DNA of 64,000 nt from Sophora flavescens (taxonomy: Eukaryota > Streptophyta > Magnoliopsida > Fabales > Fabaceae): positions 290,824,985 to 290,888,984 of the forward strand of contig CM061062.1 in NCBI GenBank assembly GCA_030762895.1, written 5' to 3'. Shown in pieces: positions 51,922 to 62,879 of the stretch. Under the pieces are notes generated by a model. That model saw nothing but the letters and a program-made list of their open reading frames with translations. It was not told the DNA's origin and did not search any database. Position 1 is the first letter of the stretch; each line of letters opens with the position of its first letter. The position numbers were made by a program, and so were the translations under genes.

Positions 51922-54306
51922 ATGCGAGGTACCCTTTCACAAGAGGACTTGCTATTTGATTCGGAGATCACCAAGACCGAGAAGCGATTAAGGAAAGAAG
52001 CCAGAGAACGAAAGAGGCTCGAAGTAATTAATTTTGAGGGGATGGCCGGAGCAAACCCTCCTCCTTACAAGCCTCTCTTCGAGTACAATCTACCCAATTT
52101 GGATATTTGTGCTTCTTCTATTGTGAGGGGCAACCTCAATACAGATTCCTTCAGAGTGGAAGGATGTGTCACAGCCCAGATCCGTGAGAATCAGTTTGAT
52201 GGGAGTGGCAAACAAGACCCTCATAGACACATCACTCACTTCCTTGAAGCTTGTGACTTGCACAAGACAAGAGGTGTTTCTCAAGATGAGTTTCGCTTGC
52301 GGCTATTCCCTCTCTCTCTTAGGGATGTCGCTCGCGATTGGTTTGACAGCTTGGATTGCAACAGTATCAGGACATGGGAGCAAATGGCCCAAAAGTTCCT
52401 CACTAAGTATTTTCCTCCTCAGAGAGCGGCACAAGCAAGAGTAACCGTCACATCTTTCAGGCAGACAGAGGATGAATCTTATAATGAAGCTTGGGAGAGG
52501 TATAATGTGCTCTTGAGAAGATGTCCTTCAGTTTTCTTTGACCCGGTCTCCAAGGTTCAACATTTCTTTAACGGATTAAGGGGGCGCTACCAGATGAATT
52601 GTGATGCCGCAGCGGGCGGTTCTTTCTCTTATTTATCAGCTGAGGATGGATGGGCGTTATTGGAGAAGATGTCGTACAATGATTACAACCGTGGTAGGGA
52701 AACCTCAAGTGGAGTCAGTGCTGCAACAATAGAAGCCATTCTAGAGCAAAATAAACTGTTGAAGATGCAAAATACGGCATTATCTGGGAACAAAAAGGTT
52801 AATGTGATACATGAAGGGATGCCTCCGGGTTGTGATAATTGTAATGGAGATCATGACATTCAGAGTTGTCCGTTCAACTTCTCTCAAGAACATGTGGACT
52901 CATGCCACAATTTCTATGACAGTGTGCCCCAGAACAACTATCAGAGGAACAGACATAATAATTACAGTCAGAATCAGAATAGGGGTTATATGAGGAGAGA
53001 CCATCCGGGTTTCGCTTGGAGTAATGCTAGTGGTGGTCTAGTCGGGCAACAACAACCTCAACAGAATCAGAGGCCAAACTATGGAATCCATCAACGCAAT
53101 ACTCAGCAGGCTTTTCCAGGGACTAATCAGCTGCAAACAACAGATAGTGGAAAGCAACCTTGGGAGTTGGCTATAGAAAAGACGAATGCGGCAATTGAGA
53201 AGTTGTCAATCAATACAAGCACAGTCATTGACAAGTTGACAACTCATACAGGGGCGGCAATTCAGAATCTAGAGACGCAGATAGCTCAGCTCGCAAGGCA
53301 ACTAAATGAGCGTCTCCCAGGAACTTTCCCAGGTGATACCGAGAACAACCCTAAGAACCAATGCAATGTCGTAACAACTAGAAGCAGTAGGGTGTTGGGA
53401 TCTAACAGGGGTGCAACTAGTTCTCAGGAAGACAAGGACCCAGAACAACCACATGTTGAGGAAGAGCAACCTAGGAAAGAGGAGTTGGCAAGTGATAAGG
53501 CACCGAAGCAAGGGGGAAGGTTAAAACTTGTAGATGAAGAGTTCCGAAGAAAGAAGTGGGTTGAGCCCAAAGACCTCCCGCCCTACATGAAGGTACCGTA
53601 TCCTGAAAGATTGAAGAAGCCCCTACAAGATAAACAGTTCAATAAATTCCTTGATGTCTTCCGCAAACTTCAAATTAACATTCCATTCGCGGAAGCCTTG
53701 GAACAAATGCCATCTTATGCCCGGTTTATCAAGGAGCTTCTCTCCAAGAAGCGGAAAATAGTGGATGAGGAAACGATTGCTTTGACCAAGGAGTGTAGTG
53801 CCATTATTCAAAGAAAACTACCTCCAAAGTTGAAGGATCCCGGTTCTTTTTCTATACCATGCACCATTGGGGAGATGACTCTAGGAAAGGCGTTGTGTGA
53901 TCTAGGGGCAAGCATCAACTTGATGCCCCTCTCTATGATGAAGAAGTTGGGGATCAAAGAAGTCAAGGATACACAGATGTCACTCCAACTAGCCGATCGT
54001 TCTATAAATTATCCTTATGGGGTGGTCGAAGATTTGTTAGTGAAGGTGGACAAGTTCATATTTCCGACGGATTTTGTGGTGCTTGATATGGATGAAGACA
54101 CCGAGATCCTTATCATATTGGGTAGGCCCTTCTTGGCCACTGGGCGTGCCTTGATAGATGTGCAACAAGGGAAACTCACCCTAAGGGTGCAAGATGAGAA
54201 AGTAGTCTTCAATGTCTTTGAAGCAATGAAGCACCCCGCTGAGAGGGCAGATGTGTATGGAGTGGATATGGTGGACTCAATTGTCAAGGCAAAGGCTACT
54301 AGATAA
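51922..54306 (+). CDS. gag: Element B gag-protease polyprotein, prematurely ended
   Basis: The ATG at 51922 (MRGTLSQEDLLFDSEITKTE) is the likely start; the open frame extends upstream without an ATG. The gag capsid-like domain has DPHRHITHFLEACDLHKTRG, LFPLSLRDVARDWFDSL, FLTKYFPPQRAAQARVTVTS and VQHFFNGLRGRYQMNCDAAA. A zinc knuckle CDNCNGDHDIQSC and a Gln/Asn-rich segment follow. The conserved DVFRKLQINIPFAEALEQMP leads to the protease with intact CDLGASINLMPLSMM and IILGRPFLATGRALIDVQQG. It stops at TAA 54304-54306, where A has a Glu codon in TREAHGSS. It is the longest uninterrupted frame in the window (about 795 codons). Confidence 0.9.
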   Translation: MRGTLSQEDLLFDSEITKTEKRLRKEARERKRLEVINFEGMAGANPPPYKPLFEYNLPNLDICASSIVRGNLNTDSFRVEGCVTAQIRENQFDGSGKQDPHRHITHFLEACDLHKTRGVSQDEFRLRLFPLSLRDVARDWFDSLDCNSIRTWEQMAQKFLTKYFPPQRAAQARVTVTSFRQTEDESYNEAWERYNVLLRRCPSVFFDPVSKVQHFFNGLRGRYQMNCDAAAGGSFSYLSAEDGWALLEKMSYNDYNRGRETSSGVSAATIEAILEQNKLLKMQNTALSGNKKVNVIHEGMPPGCDNCNGDHDIQSCPFNFSQEHVDSCHNFYDSVPQNNYQRNRHNNYSQNQNRGYMRRDHPGFAWSNASGGLVGQQQPQQNQRPNYGIHQRNTQQAFPGTNQLQTTDSGKQPWELAIEKTNAAIEKLSINTSTVIDKLTTHTGAAIQNLETQIAQLARQLNERLPGTFPGDTENNPKNQCNVVTTRSSRVLGSNRGATSSQEDKDPEQPHVEEEQPRKEELASDKAPKQGGRLKLVDEEFRRKKWVEPKDLPPYMKVPYPERLKKPLQDKQFNKFLDVFRKLQINIPFAEALEQMPSYARFIKELLSKKRKIVDEETIALTKECSAIIQRKLPPKLKDPGSFSIPCTIGEMTLGKALCDLGASINLMPLSMMKKLGIKEVKDTQMSLQLADRSINYPYGVVEDLLVKVDKFIFPTDFVVLDMDEDTEILIILGRPFLATGRALIDVQQGKLTLRVQDEKVVFNVFEAMKHPAERADVYGVDMVDSIVKAKATR

Positions 54307-54480
54307 GCCCATGGTTCTTCACTTGCACAAGTGTTGGTAAAATCCCATGATGATGATAGTGAGGAAGAAGACCTCTTGGGGGATGAGGACCATCTTGAGT
54401 GCTTAAAAACCATGGAAGCCTTATCGAGTCTCCCAAAAGATGAATGTGCAAAGGAAAAGCTCAACAACGAAGGGATGACT
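54307..54480 (+). pseudogene. pol: Element B post-protease remnant and pol deletion junction
   Basis: The sequence keeps homology to A 596-750 (SSLAQVLVKSHDDDSEEED-type acidic segment), but behind the stop codon. Around 54465-54480 it jumps to the equivalent of A 3670 (ACTTGAGTCAGGCTCGGGAC). The deletion of about 2.9 kb removes RT, RNase H and integrase. Short GGGATGACTT/GGGCGACTT similarity at the junction suggests microhomology repair or template switching. Confidence 0.85.
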
Positions 54481-54512
54481 TGAGTCAGGCTCGGGACTTT
54501 AAACAAGCGCTA

Positions 54513-54530
54513 CTTGGGAGGCAACCCAAG
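54513..54530 (+). other. Conserved hairpin of element B
   Basis: CTTGGGAGGCAACCCAAG, identical to A 3711-3728. It survives although all of pol in front of it is deleted. Confidence 0.6.
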
Positions 54531-54579
54531 CTAGGTATCCTTTATTTTTATTTTTCAGTTTCGTTCAAAAAAAAAACCC

Positions 54580-54820
54580 AGATTCGCCCCGCGAATCCAC
54601 AGTGGCCTCGCGAGACAGAAGCCCTGAATCTCAGAGGCTTGCTCACGCTTCTGTCTCGCGTCGCGAGAGCCACTTTCGCCTCGCGAATATGGGCATCATC
54701 AGCTGTTGGAATTCCAGATTCGCCTCGCGCGCTATTACTCGCCTCGCGGTTCTGGAAAGTGTGAGGAACAATTTTCCAGATTCGCCTCGCGAGTGATGTT
54801 TCGCCTCGCGAATCTGCAAT
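54580..54820 (+). repeat. CG-rich TCGCCTCGCGA cluster (internal, element B)
   Basis: At least six imperfect copies of TTCGCCTCGCGA, more than in A at the same place (3790-3970), because B has an additional unit around 54770-54815. Confidence 0.8.
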
Positions 54821-56315
54821 TAGGGTTTTCTGTTCCTTCTCCTTTCCCTCACTCTTGTTTTATATTTACGTTCTTTAATTGAGGACAATGTATGCCTTAA
54901 GTGTGGGGGAGGGAACCAATTGCTTTGTTTGTGTTTTCTTTCCCTTTTTCCATTTGTTTTTTTTGAATTTCGCTCTTGATTAATTTGAGAAGATCAAGAG
55001 TATGTGTGTGAGTGTTGTGTCAGCAAGCTTGGTGGATTTTAATTAAATTTAGCATAGATTGATTGCATGAATTATGTTGACCATTGATGATTTCCCCCTA
55101 GGTTCTGAAAATCGAAAATTTGATCCCCATGTGAAAAATTGAAAATTGAACTTTAAGAAATTTTATTGTGATTGCTTGATTTATGACAAGTTTGGGGTGG
55201 AAGGAGTGCACACACTAGGAATTGTATCTCGGTCAAACAATTTGCAAAAATGTCCAGGTGAGAATTTTAGCCTCCAACATGTTCTTAATTATGTGAATCG
55301 CTTTTAAGATGCACTTTCTCGAATTTGCTTGAATCTGTGCATGGTTTGCATATTTATATGTTGCATCAAATGATTTAGGCAATTTTCTTTGAAATAACTA
55401 CTTGGCCTAAAAGAACCATCCCTAATGCATGTTCCCTAGTTAGCCACATTGAGCCTGATTAGCCTATTGTTTCTTGATGACCCTATATTATAAGCCAAAA
55501 ATCCAGAAAAAACCATGTTGACCCAATCTTAGGATTAGGAGAGCATGGAAGCTTAGCAAGAGAAGGGTTGCAAGAAAGTAAGTTTGGGGTGGCTACAAGG
55601 TATGATATGTCATTCTGGGTTGAGAAAAAGAAAAATAAAGGTTGGAGCCAAAGGCAAAAGAAAAAAAAAGAGAAAAAAAGAAGAAGAAGAAAAGTAACAA
55701 AATGTCAAAAAAGGGTATTAGAAGAGAAAGGATGTAGTCACCCAAGGCAAAAAGTGAAAATGGAAAAAGGAATTTGAGTAGAAGTTCTATGTGTCAAAAT
55801 GCTCATGCTCTCTTAATTCCTAGGGACTTAAGCCTAGTACCTTTGAATATCCTACCTTTAGCCAGGCCCCGTTACAACCTTTAAAAGACCTTTTGATGTT
55901 GCATGCATGTTTTCGTGGGAACTTTGTTTGAGATGAAAATCAAATTCGAAGTGCTCTTGAAATGTGAACTTGAGTGAAAAGTTTATAGCCTAGACAAATT
56001 GAGCGAATGAGTGAAATATTAAATGCCCTTGTGAGGAAGGCAATTGTTTGAAATTGGTGATCTCCCTTCTGTGTGTAACTTGGATCCCTTGCTCAGATTA
56101 CTGATTGCATGAATGATGGAATTCTCAATTGTTTAAAGTAGATGAATGTGGGGATTACATTGTTGCAAGGGGGGAAAACATTGAGGAAAAATTGTTGTGT
56201 TAAATTGCATGAAATCTGTGCAAAAATTGATTGAATCCTATAAGCTTGCCAACTGTTGAGTCTTTTTGAGTTTTAGCTTGCTTGGGGACAAGCAAAGTTT
56301 AAGTTTGGGGTGTTT
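54821..56315 (+). other. Element B non-coding 3' domain and polypurine tract
   Basis: Contains TTAAGTGTGGGGGAGGGAAC (about 54897-54916; also in D and E, inverted), blocks conserved in all four Athila-like elements (55400-55500 and others), and a purine-rich stretch (55620-55770) in which a lysine-rich 69-residue frame is open. The polypurine tract AAGTTTGGGGTGTTT adjoins the 3' LTR. Confidence 0.75.
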
Positions 56316-57670
56316 TGATAAGCCTCTGGCTCATCTAGTTTCCAACTAGAAAAGGGGTAGATTTTGTGCCTAATTGGGCGAGTCAACCTCGCTAATCTCC
56401 CAAACAGGCCTTGTTTTGTTCCTAAGTTAGAATTTGATTCGTTTAATTCATTTTTAGTAGTTTTTAGTTTATTTTGAGTAGAATTACGCTTTTTGTTTCC
56501 TTTTGTTGTTTCAGGTTAAAAGTGAAGCTCTTAGATTTTGGTTTAAGTTTTTAGTAGATTTTGTTTCCTGGGAGTTTCGCCTCGCAAAACAGGTTCTCGC
56601 CTCGCGAGCCTGAAGACCAGCCTGAACAGCAACAATCACCCTTTCTGTCTCGCCTCGTGAATCACTATCTCGCCTCGCGAGCCTGAAGGTCTGACTGTGC
56701 CAGAAATGTCACCCTCTGTCTCGCCTCGCGAGCATTCAAATCAGGATGGAGCCAAAACTGAATTTCGCCTCGCGAGAGCTTACTCGCCTCGCGAGCGGGC
56801 GCAGATTCTGAAAATTATAAATTGTTGTTTTAGGGCAGATTGAAGAGCCTTTTGTCAACCACTTGTCTTTAGATCGTTTTTGAGATTCTCTGGAGCTACG
56901 TCTCCCTATTTTCTTTTCTTATTGTACAATCATGATGAACTCCAATTGTTTGTGTCTTGTTACAAGCATGAGGATCTAATCCCCTTGTCTAAGGGATCAA
57001 TGAAACCACCCATGGCGGTGTAGTTAAATGTGATGTATGTTTCTCTCCTTTATCTCAATTCATGTTTTCCAATTCTGGATTTATTCCGTTGATCATATGC
57101 ATGCATGATTGACTAGTTAACGTGATGAGGCTTAATAGGCAATTCGCGTTTAGAACTTGAATTGGGATCATTGATTGAATATTGCACGAGAGTGAGTAGG
57201 AGATCAGTGCAACCTTATAGGGAACAAGATTTAATAGAGTTTGATGATTGGGTTACGAGACCTGGTAAGTAATTAACTCAATTGTTGAATACGTCCTATT
57301 GAGCACGAGAGTGTCATTAGGAGAATTTGGGGGGCCTGGTTGACATTGTAATTGAACTTAGGGAGGGAATCATCATCACTTGGGCACTATGCATGATTGG
57401 GTAGGTGGATTTGTGACCTTAGATGCTTAATTCAGATTTAAATTCTCATCTCATCTTATCGCTACCAACTTATTCTCTAGTTAGTTTGTTGATTTGAATT
57501 GCGATCCTATTTTTTCTCTCTTCTCAACCACCTGCTTTTACTTGATCAAACGTATCGAATTTCTCGCGAATTGGTAGAATTGGTAGTCCAATCCCTGTGT
57601 CTGACCTCGGTAATTACTTACCGTGTTTTATTACTTACGACGACCCGGTACACTTGCCGGTGACTCAACA
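56316..57670 (+). repeat. 3' LTR of element B
   Basis: The 1355-bp partner of 50382-51760, with the CG-rich array at 56575-56805 and TTATAAATT at 56815-56823. It lacks one or two repeat units found in the 5' LTR. The right end is followed exactly by TSD GTATC. Confidence 0.92.
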
Positions 57671-57675
57671 GTATC

Positions 57676-58002
57676 CCACATCTCTTGAGCGGTTTTGCAA
57701 TTTGAAACCCTAAAGAACTCGTCCGCACACAAAGTCGATGTGATGATGTTCTTGGCACGAAGATTGTATTGAACTCTTTCCTTTTCTTCATTCGTCCATT
57801 CACTCTTGTCTTTGTTGGTTAGAACACCATTCACCAAGTGGGTAGGAACAAAAGGCCCATTTTCAATAGAGTCCCATACATCCATATCAATCGCCTCAAT
57901 AAAGATCTTCATTCTTTCCTTCCAATAGGCATAGTCTTGCCCATTGAATCCCGGAGGACGGGTTAGAGAAGCACCCTCTTGAATTTGCCAACTTGAAGTC
58001 AT
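57676..58002 (-). pseudogene. gag: Element H gag, N-terminal part (right of element B)
   Basis: The ATG at 58002 (MTSSWQIQEGASLTRPPGFN) is 40 bases past the primer site and is the likely start. The frame gives the copia gag N-terminus: YAYWKERMKIFIEAIDMDVW, DSIENGPFVPTHLVNG, AKNIITSTLCADEFFRVSNC and TAQEMWDT, where B interrupts it. Gag packages element RNA into virus-like particles in the cytoplasm. Confidence 0.88.
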
Positions 58003-58042
58003 CTTTCTCTTGAAGCCGCTAAGCTCTTTACATAAGAGCCTA

Positions 58043-58054
58043 GCTCTGATACCA
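58043..58054 (-). promoter_or_regulatory. Primer-binding site of element H (tRNA-iMet)
   Basis: The minus strand reads TGGTATCAGAGC two bases after the LTR end, the complement of initiator tRNA-Met 3' end used by most plant copia elements. It fixes the right LTR as the 5' one. Confidence 0.88.
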
Positions 58055-61000
58055 CTTGTTACCAAGTGGCTTCAATCTCAAGAGGGGGGTGAATTGAGAT
58101 CTTAAAATTTTTGTCCCATTTTTCTAACCAAGACCAATTTGTAATGAACAAATAAAAATATAAGGAATGAGAAAAGCACACAATCAATTTATACTGGTTC
58201 AATCACTCCCTTAAGTGACCTACATCCAGTCCCCACAATACATTTGTGAGTATTTTCTACTAATAATCAATTCAAACATTACAACACTTAGAGCACTCTC
58301 CACTCGAATACCCCACCCCGTGCAAGAGCCTCAATACTACTCACCAAAGGGATACCCCACCCTTTGGACTTAAGGATACCTCACCCCAAGATTTTCTCTC
58401 AATACAAGAAGGATACCTCACCTTCTTCTTCTAAAGGGATTCCCCACCCTTTTACAAAGAGCCCTCTTCACTTGGGATACCTCACCCTTATGCAAGAGTC
58501 TCTAAATCTACTCAATGGATACCTCACCCTTGTTACAAATCAAACTAGAGAGATTCCTCACTCTTTTTAACCAACACAAGTCAAGCAATAAGTGATTACA
58601 AAGAAGAATACCTCAGAAGGTTGAATCAATACAAGTTGAAGCACTATGACTCTTGTGTAGGATTGGCTCAAATCTTGATTTCAAGAGTGAAAGATTGAAT
58701 CTTGAGGTTAGAGATGTTGGGCAAGTGTTCTTATAGTGTTAACCTAGGGTTTTTCGGGCTGCTACTGAGTATTTATAGTGGGGTTTCAAAATATGGCCGT
58801 TTTGCACAACTGTCACACATTTTCTGTGTAACACCCCCCTTGGGCATTACTATGTGAACATGTGCTGAAATAAATTAAAAGAATTTTGCTGGTTGCTTTC
58901 GGAAAATTATTTTGTTTGAAGTCATAAAATCTGGGTGTTAAACAATTTCTTCTGAATACTTTGAGTATAACGTGCATAACACAATAATAATAAAAAAAAC
59001 CATCTAATTCACAACAGACTTTCAACCATATAAATGTTGTCAAAATACCTGCACAAACTTTTGCAAAATATACCACCCAAAAGAAATTTAAAATATCCTA
59101 AGCTGGTCGCTCTACAAGACACTCACTGATAAGACCTCGTGATCATCCCTATGATCACACATCTCTTCCCGCAATCCGGACATAAGTCTCCAAGTGACTT
59201 AAGGAACTCTTCTGCAACATCTGCATTCGTGTACCAAGGTACAATAGCAAAGACAGAAGAACATGTATATGCAAGGGCGAGTTCCAATATATGGATTTTA
59301 AAACGATAACCATATGCACGACTCTTAAATACCATTTAACATGAATATTCAAAGATAAACAATATATTTATCAAAGGGTTTCATACCCGACAATCATCGT
59401 TGTTTTAAAAACCATGACACTTCAATAATCCTCAACTAACTTTGATACCTAATCTCCGGAGCTCCAATCAACCAATGGATGAGCTGATCGGGCTCTAGTT
59501 GCCAATTAAGGCAGAGTCAATGCCAGATATGGCAAAGTTCAAATAACCATTCCACGGTCCAAAACGAGGCAAGGTAGTGACTACATATAGCACATGGTTT
59601 TCGTGGTCGTATATCCATCAAGGCACAGTGATGCAAACTGCATGAATACTTGCCATCAAGCATTCAAGTTCAATGCAAAGGCACGTCTGCCTTGGGATGC
59701 ATGTAAAACATTTTATTCTCGCAGTTTTTCTTTGTGTTCATTCTTTATATGTCGGGACTAAAAAGTTTCGCGACAACCCATTACCTTAAACTACTAAGTT
59801 TAATATCTCAATTAAACCATAACTGACTTTAAGTCAAAAGTGTACAAATCATGGAATCTAGACCGATGCACCAGTCTTAGACACGTAGATTTTAGTTCAC
59901 AAAACCAATACACTGATTATAGGACTTCTAGTCCATTATTCCACTTTTTGGGCCCCGGGCTTTATCTTTAAGAACACTATATCCGACGTCTCGGCGTCTA
60001 GGTTCGTATACAACTTTAACCATGTTTATTCTGTGAAAATCCGAAGTAAAACCAAACCTTTCTTAATTTTGACAAAAATAATCTACTGTTTACCGAAAAT
60101 CCTTTTACGTTGGAAATTCATTTTTTTTAAAAAACTCACTAATTTGAACTTAAAAATATCAATTAAAACTAATTATCAATATTATTAATTATTACACATT
60201 TTTAAGAATACTTTCTTAAATATTGACGGAATTGTCCGCCGTTTGCCATTTCAAAACGCAATTAGGCTAAAACGTGACTCCTTACTGTAAATTAATTTTT
60301 CTGACACTATAATAAAGTTATTTTTGAAACATTTTTTTCATAAAATAATATTTTCTATTATTTAGAAATTCTTTGAGTGAAAATTAGCAGTGCTAAAATA
60401 TTTTCACAGTTACGTCCTCACTATGACTCATAGAACACTCTTATACTGTTAAATTATTAAAATATTATTATTTCCCACTATAATCCAAATTTCACCAAAC
60501 CAATAATTAATAATAATATATTACTATTTTCCACATTTTCCACTAATTAAAACTCATTAATTCCGTAAATAGCTTTTTAATGCTTTTAACCTCATTATTA
60601 ATTGAGCACTGGCCACTGTCAGGCTTTACAATCCACAAGTAATATTAATAACAACCATGCCAATAATATAGCAAATATCACAATTAATGACATACAATAA
60701 AACATAATAACAATTAAATGCAGATAATCAAATGATTAAAAGTAGATAACTTAAAAGCAGAGAAATCTAATTACATAAAATATACAGACTACAAACAAAT
60801 TACATACAGCTATCGAAAAAATCCCTCAGGTACCCCCCTTACCTCTTGAACATTTTTCTTGTCGAATTGAAATTCCGTAAAACGTTCGGTCTCTGCAAAA
60901 CACGTACACGACTCACACAACAATTTATCCTTCAATCAAAACACAACAAATAATTAACAATCAAACAACTAAATACACCTATACTCCAATATGCTAGGTT

Positions 61001-61356
61001 CGTCCATGAGGGGATTAATTAGCTAAAAATTTCTAAAAATCCTAAGCTCTTGGATTAGTGTTCTTTAATCACTTGAAACCCTAAAACAAAGATTAGAATA
61101 CAAAGATTGAAATAAAATATTCAAACCTTTCAAGAATACTAATTCGGCCATGACCCTTAACATAGACCAGAGATTTCAAAATTTACATACTCTTAGATGC
61201 ATGACCTTAGAGTGGTGTAGAGTTAAGATAAACTATCATAAGTTGAAAAATGATACAAAATCTTTCAACTCTTCAAAAATACAATTTCGGCCATGAACAA
61301 AATAATGGCTTAGAGGTTTGATTTTGATTTAACAACCATGGATTCAATATATACAT

Positions 61357-62037
61357 TTTTTTTAAAGCAAAAAGGCGTGCAAAAGCATCACTATAGTGGA
61401 CATCATCCCGACTAGGTTGGCACCAAAACCACTACCAATCATCTGCAGCACCCCAATATATTATTAAAAAAAAGGAGAAATTACAAGGAAACATGGGGGG
61501 ACATAAAACCTTACCCATGAAAAGAGGAGAAATTACTTGAATCTAAAATTAGGCAGACCCCACCTATTACAGAAGAAATCATGCCTAATAAAATTTGGAA
61601 TCAAGTTCCACCAAGTAAAGCATTTTTAAATGACTCCGAAATTAGCTAGCTTATCAACACAATGGTTAGCCTCTCTAAAAACATGAGAAATCAAAAAGGC
61701 AAAATTGGAAGTCAAAGCAATACAATTTCTCCATTTAGTTCTAATTTTCCAAGGAACTATGCCCGAATTAGAGTAACCAAGAACCACAAGAGAAGAGTCA
61801 CATTCCATCCATAGTCTAGACCAACCCTTCTCAAATGCTACCTGAATTGCTGTCATGGCAGCATGCAACTCAGCATAGAAAGAATCCTAAGTCCCATAGA
61901 AATCAGCAAAGCAGCCAAGAGTAGCTCCACTACTGTCCCTAAAAATTGCACCACCACCTGCTTGGCCTGGAGAGCCTTTAGAAGCACCATCGGTGTTTAC
62001 TTTGATCCAACCTGGGTTAGGCGGAGTCCAATCAACC
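61357..62037 (-). mobile_element. LINE L: short L1-type 3' fragment in the solo LTR
   Basis: The 681-bp insertion has an exact 18-bp TSD, TGGATTCAATATATACAT, at 61339-61356 and 62038-62055. A T run at 61357 is the tail on the minus strand. The 3' UTR contains ATCCCGACTAGGTTGGCACC (inverse of the shared LINE 3' motif). Upstream is the RNase H domain (LWMECDSSLVV, ISHVFREANHCVDKLANFG; 61626-62030, one stop near 61890). Confidence 0.92.
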
Positions 62038-62863
62038 TGGATTCAATATATACATGAATTATAAGATTGAATCAAGCAAGACTAATTTTTAAAAAAATGA
62101 ACAAAGTCCCCCCGCCCCCCCTATAAACTAGGGTTCGGCCTCAGCAAGTTAAAAGGGCATGCAATTTTTGTTGAATGCATCCTCTTGGATCTTAAATGTA
62201 GAGAGGATACTAAGGTCATAGAAATTGGTTTCACTTTAAAAGGATTTTTCTATGGTTTTCTATAAATTTTCAAAGTTCTAGATTTAGGAATGGAAAAATA
62301 TGATTCATGGCATAAACATGAGAAATACATGAAGATGAAAGCTTAGATGATCAAGGAGATGAGCTTTTAACTCTTGAAGATTGAAGAAATGAAGAAAATG
62401 ATCAACCTTCACTAAGTTGAAAACTGGACAACTTGAGGGTGTGATGGTATTGTGAGTGTGTCTCACAATATACTCATACAAAAATCACAAACTTTCGCTT
62501 GTTAGAAAGATAAGAAGAAAAGGCACAACTTTTGTGTTTAAGGTTTCATTTGGTTCGGATCATAACAGGGGTGAAAAGGGCCTTCTTTCTGCTGTTTCGT
62601 GTGTTGCTGAGAATTCTGGGAAGTTTTGGTATTTTGAGTATATCTCCCAATCTACTTATCCGTTTTTTATGATGTTTATCTTGTTGGAAAGAAGAGAGAA
62701 ATCGGAACAACTTTTATGTTCAGAGTTTACCGAGTTTCAGAAAGTAAGAGGGTCATATTTTCAGTGGAGATTCGGTGTTCTTATGAGTTTTGTAAATTAG
62801 AGAAAATGGAGAAAACTTGGTGAGGAAGATGAAGAGAAGTGGGGAGAGGGCAGCTGCGGTTTT

Positions 62864-62879
62864 GAGCCTTTATATAGGC
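62864..62879 (-). promoter_or_regulatory. TATA box of the solo G LTR
   Basis: The minus strand reads GCCTATATAAAGGCTC, followed downstream by a CT-rich leader starting about 30 bases later. It is the best-formed promoter core of the window and faces left, into the H LTR. Confidence 0.7.

Larger units (their letters stand above)
50382..57670 (+). mobile_element. Element B: Athila-like retrotransposon with pol deleted, nested in H gag
   Basis: The 7289-bp element has two similar LTRs, a tRNA-Asp primer site, a long gag-protease frame, a conserved 3' domain and a polypurine tract. TSD GTATC lies at 50377-50381 and 57671-57675. Against A, everything from just after the protease to the end of integrase is gone (junction near 54470). 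With cis signals and a nearly full gag-protease it could have been mobilised only with RT and integrase from a relative such as A. Confidence 0.94.

Noticed and set aside
58364..58570. Open frame with repeated proline/histidine peptides
   Set aside because: It arises from GGATACCTCACCC repeats in the H LTR and is not conserved as a frame in the partner LTR.
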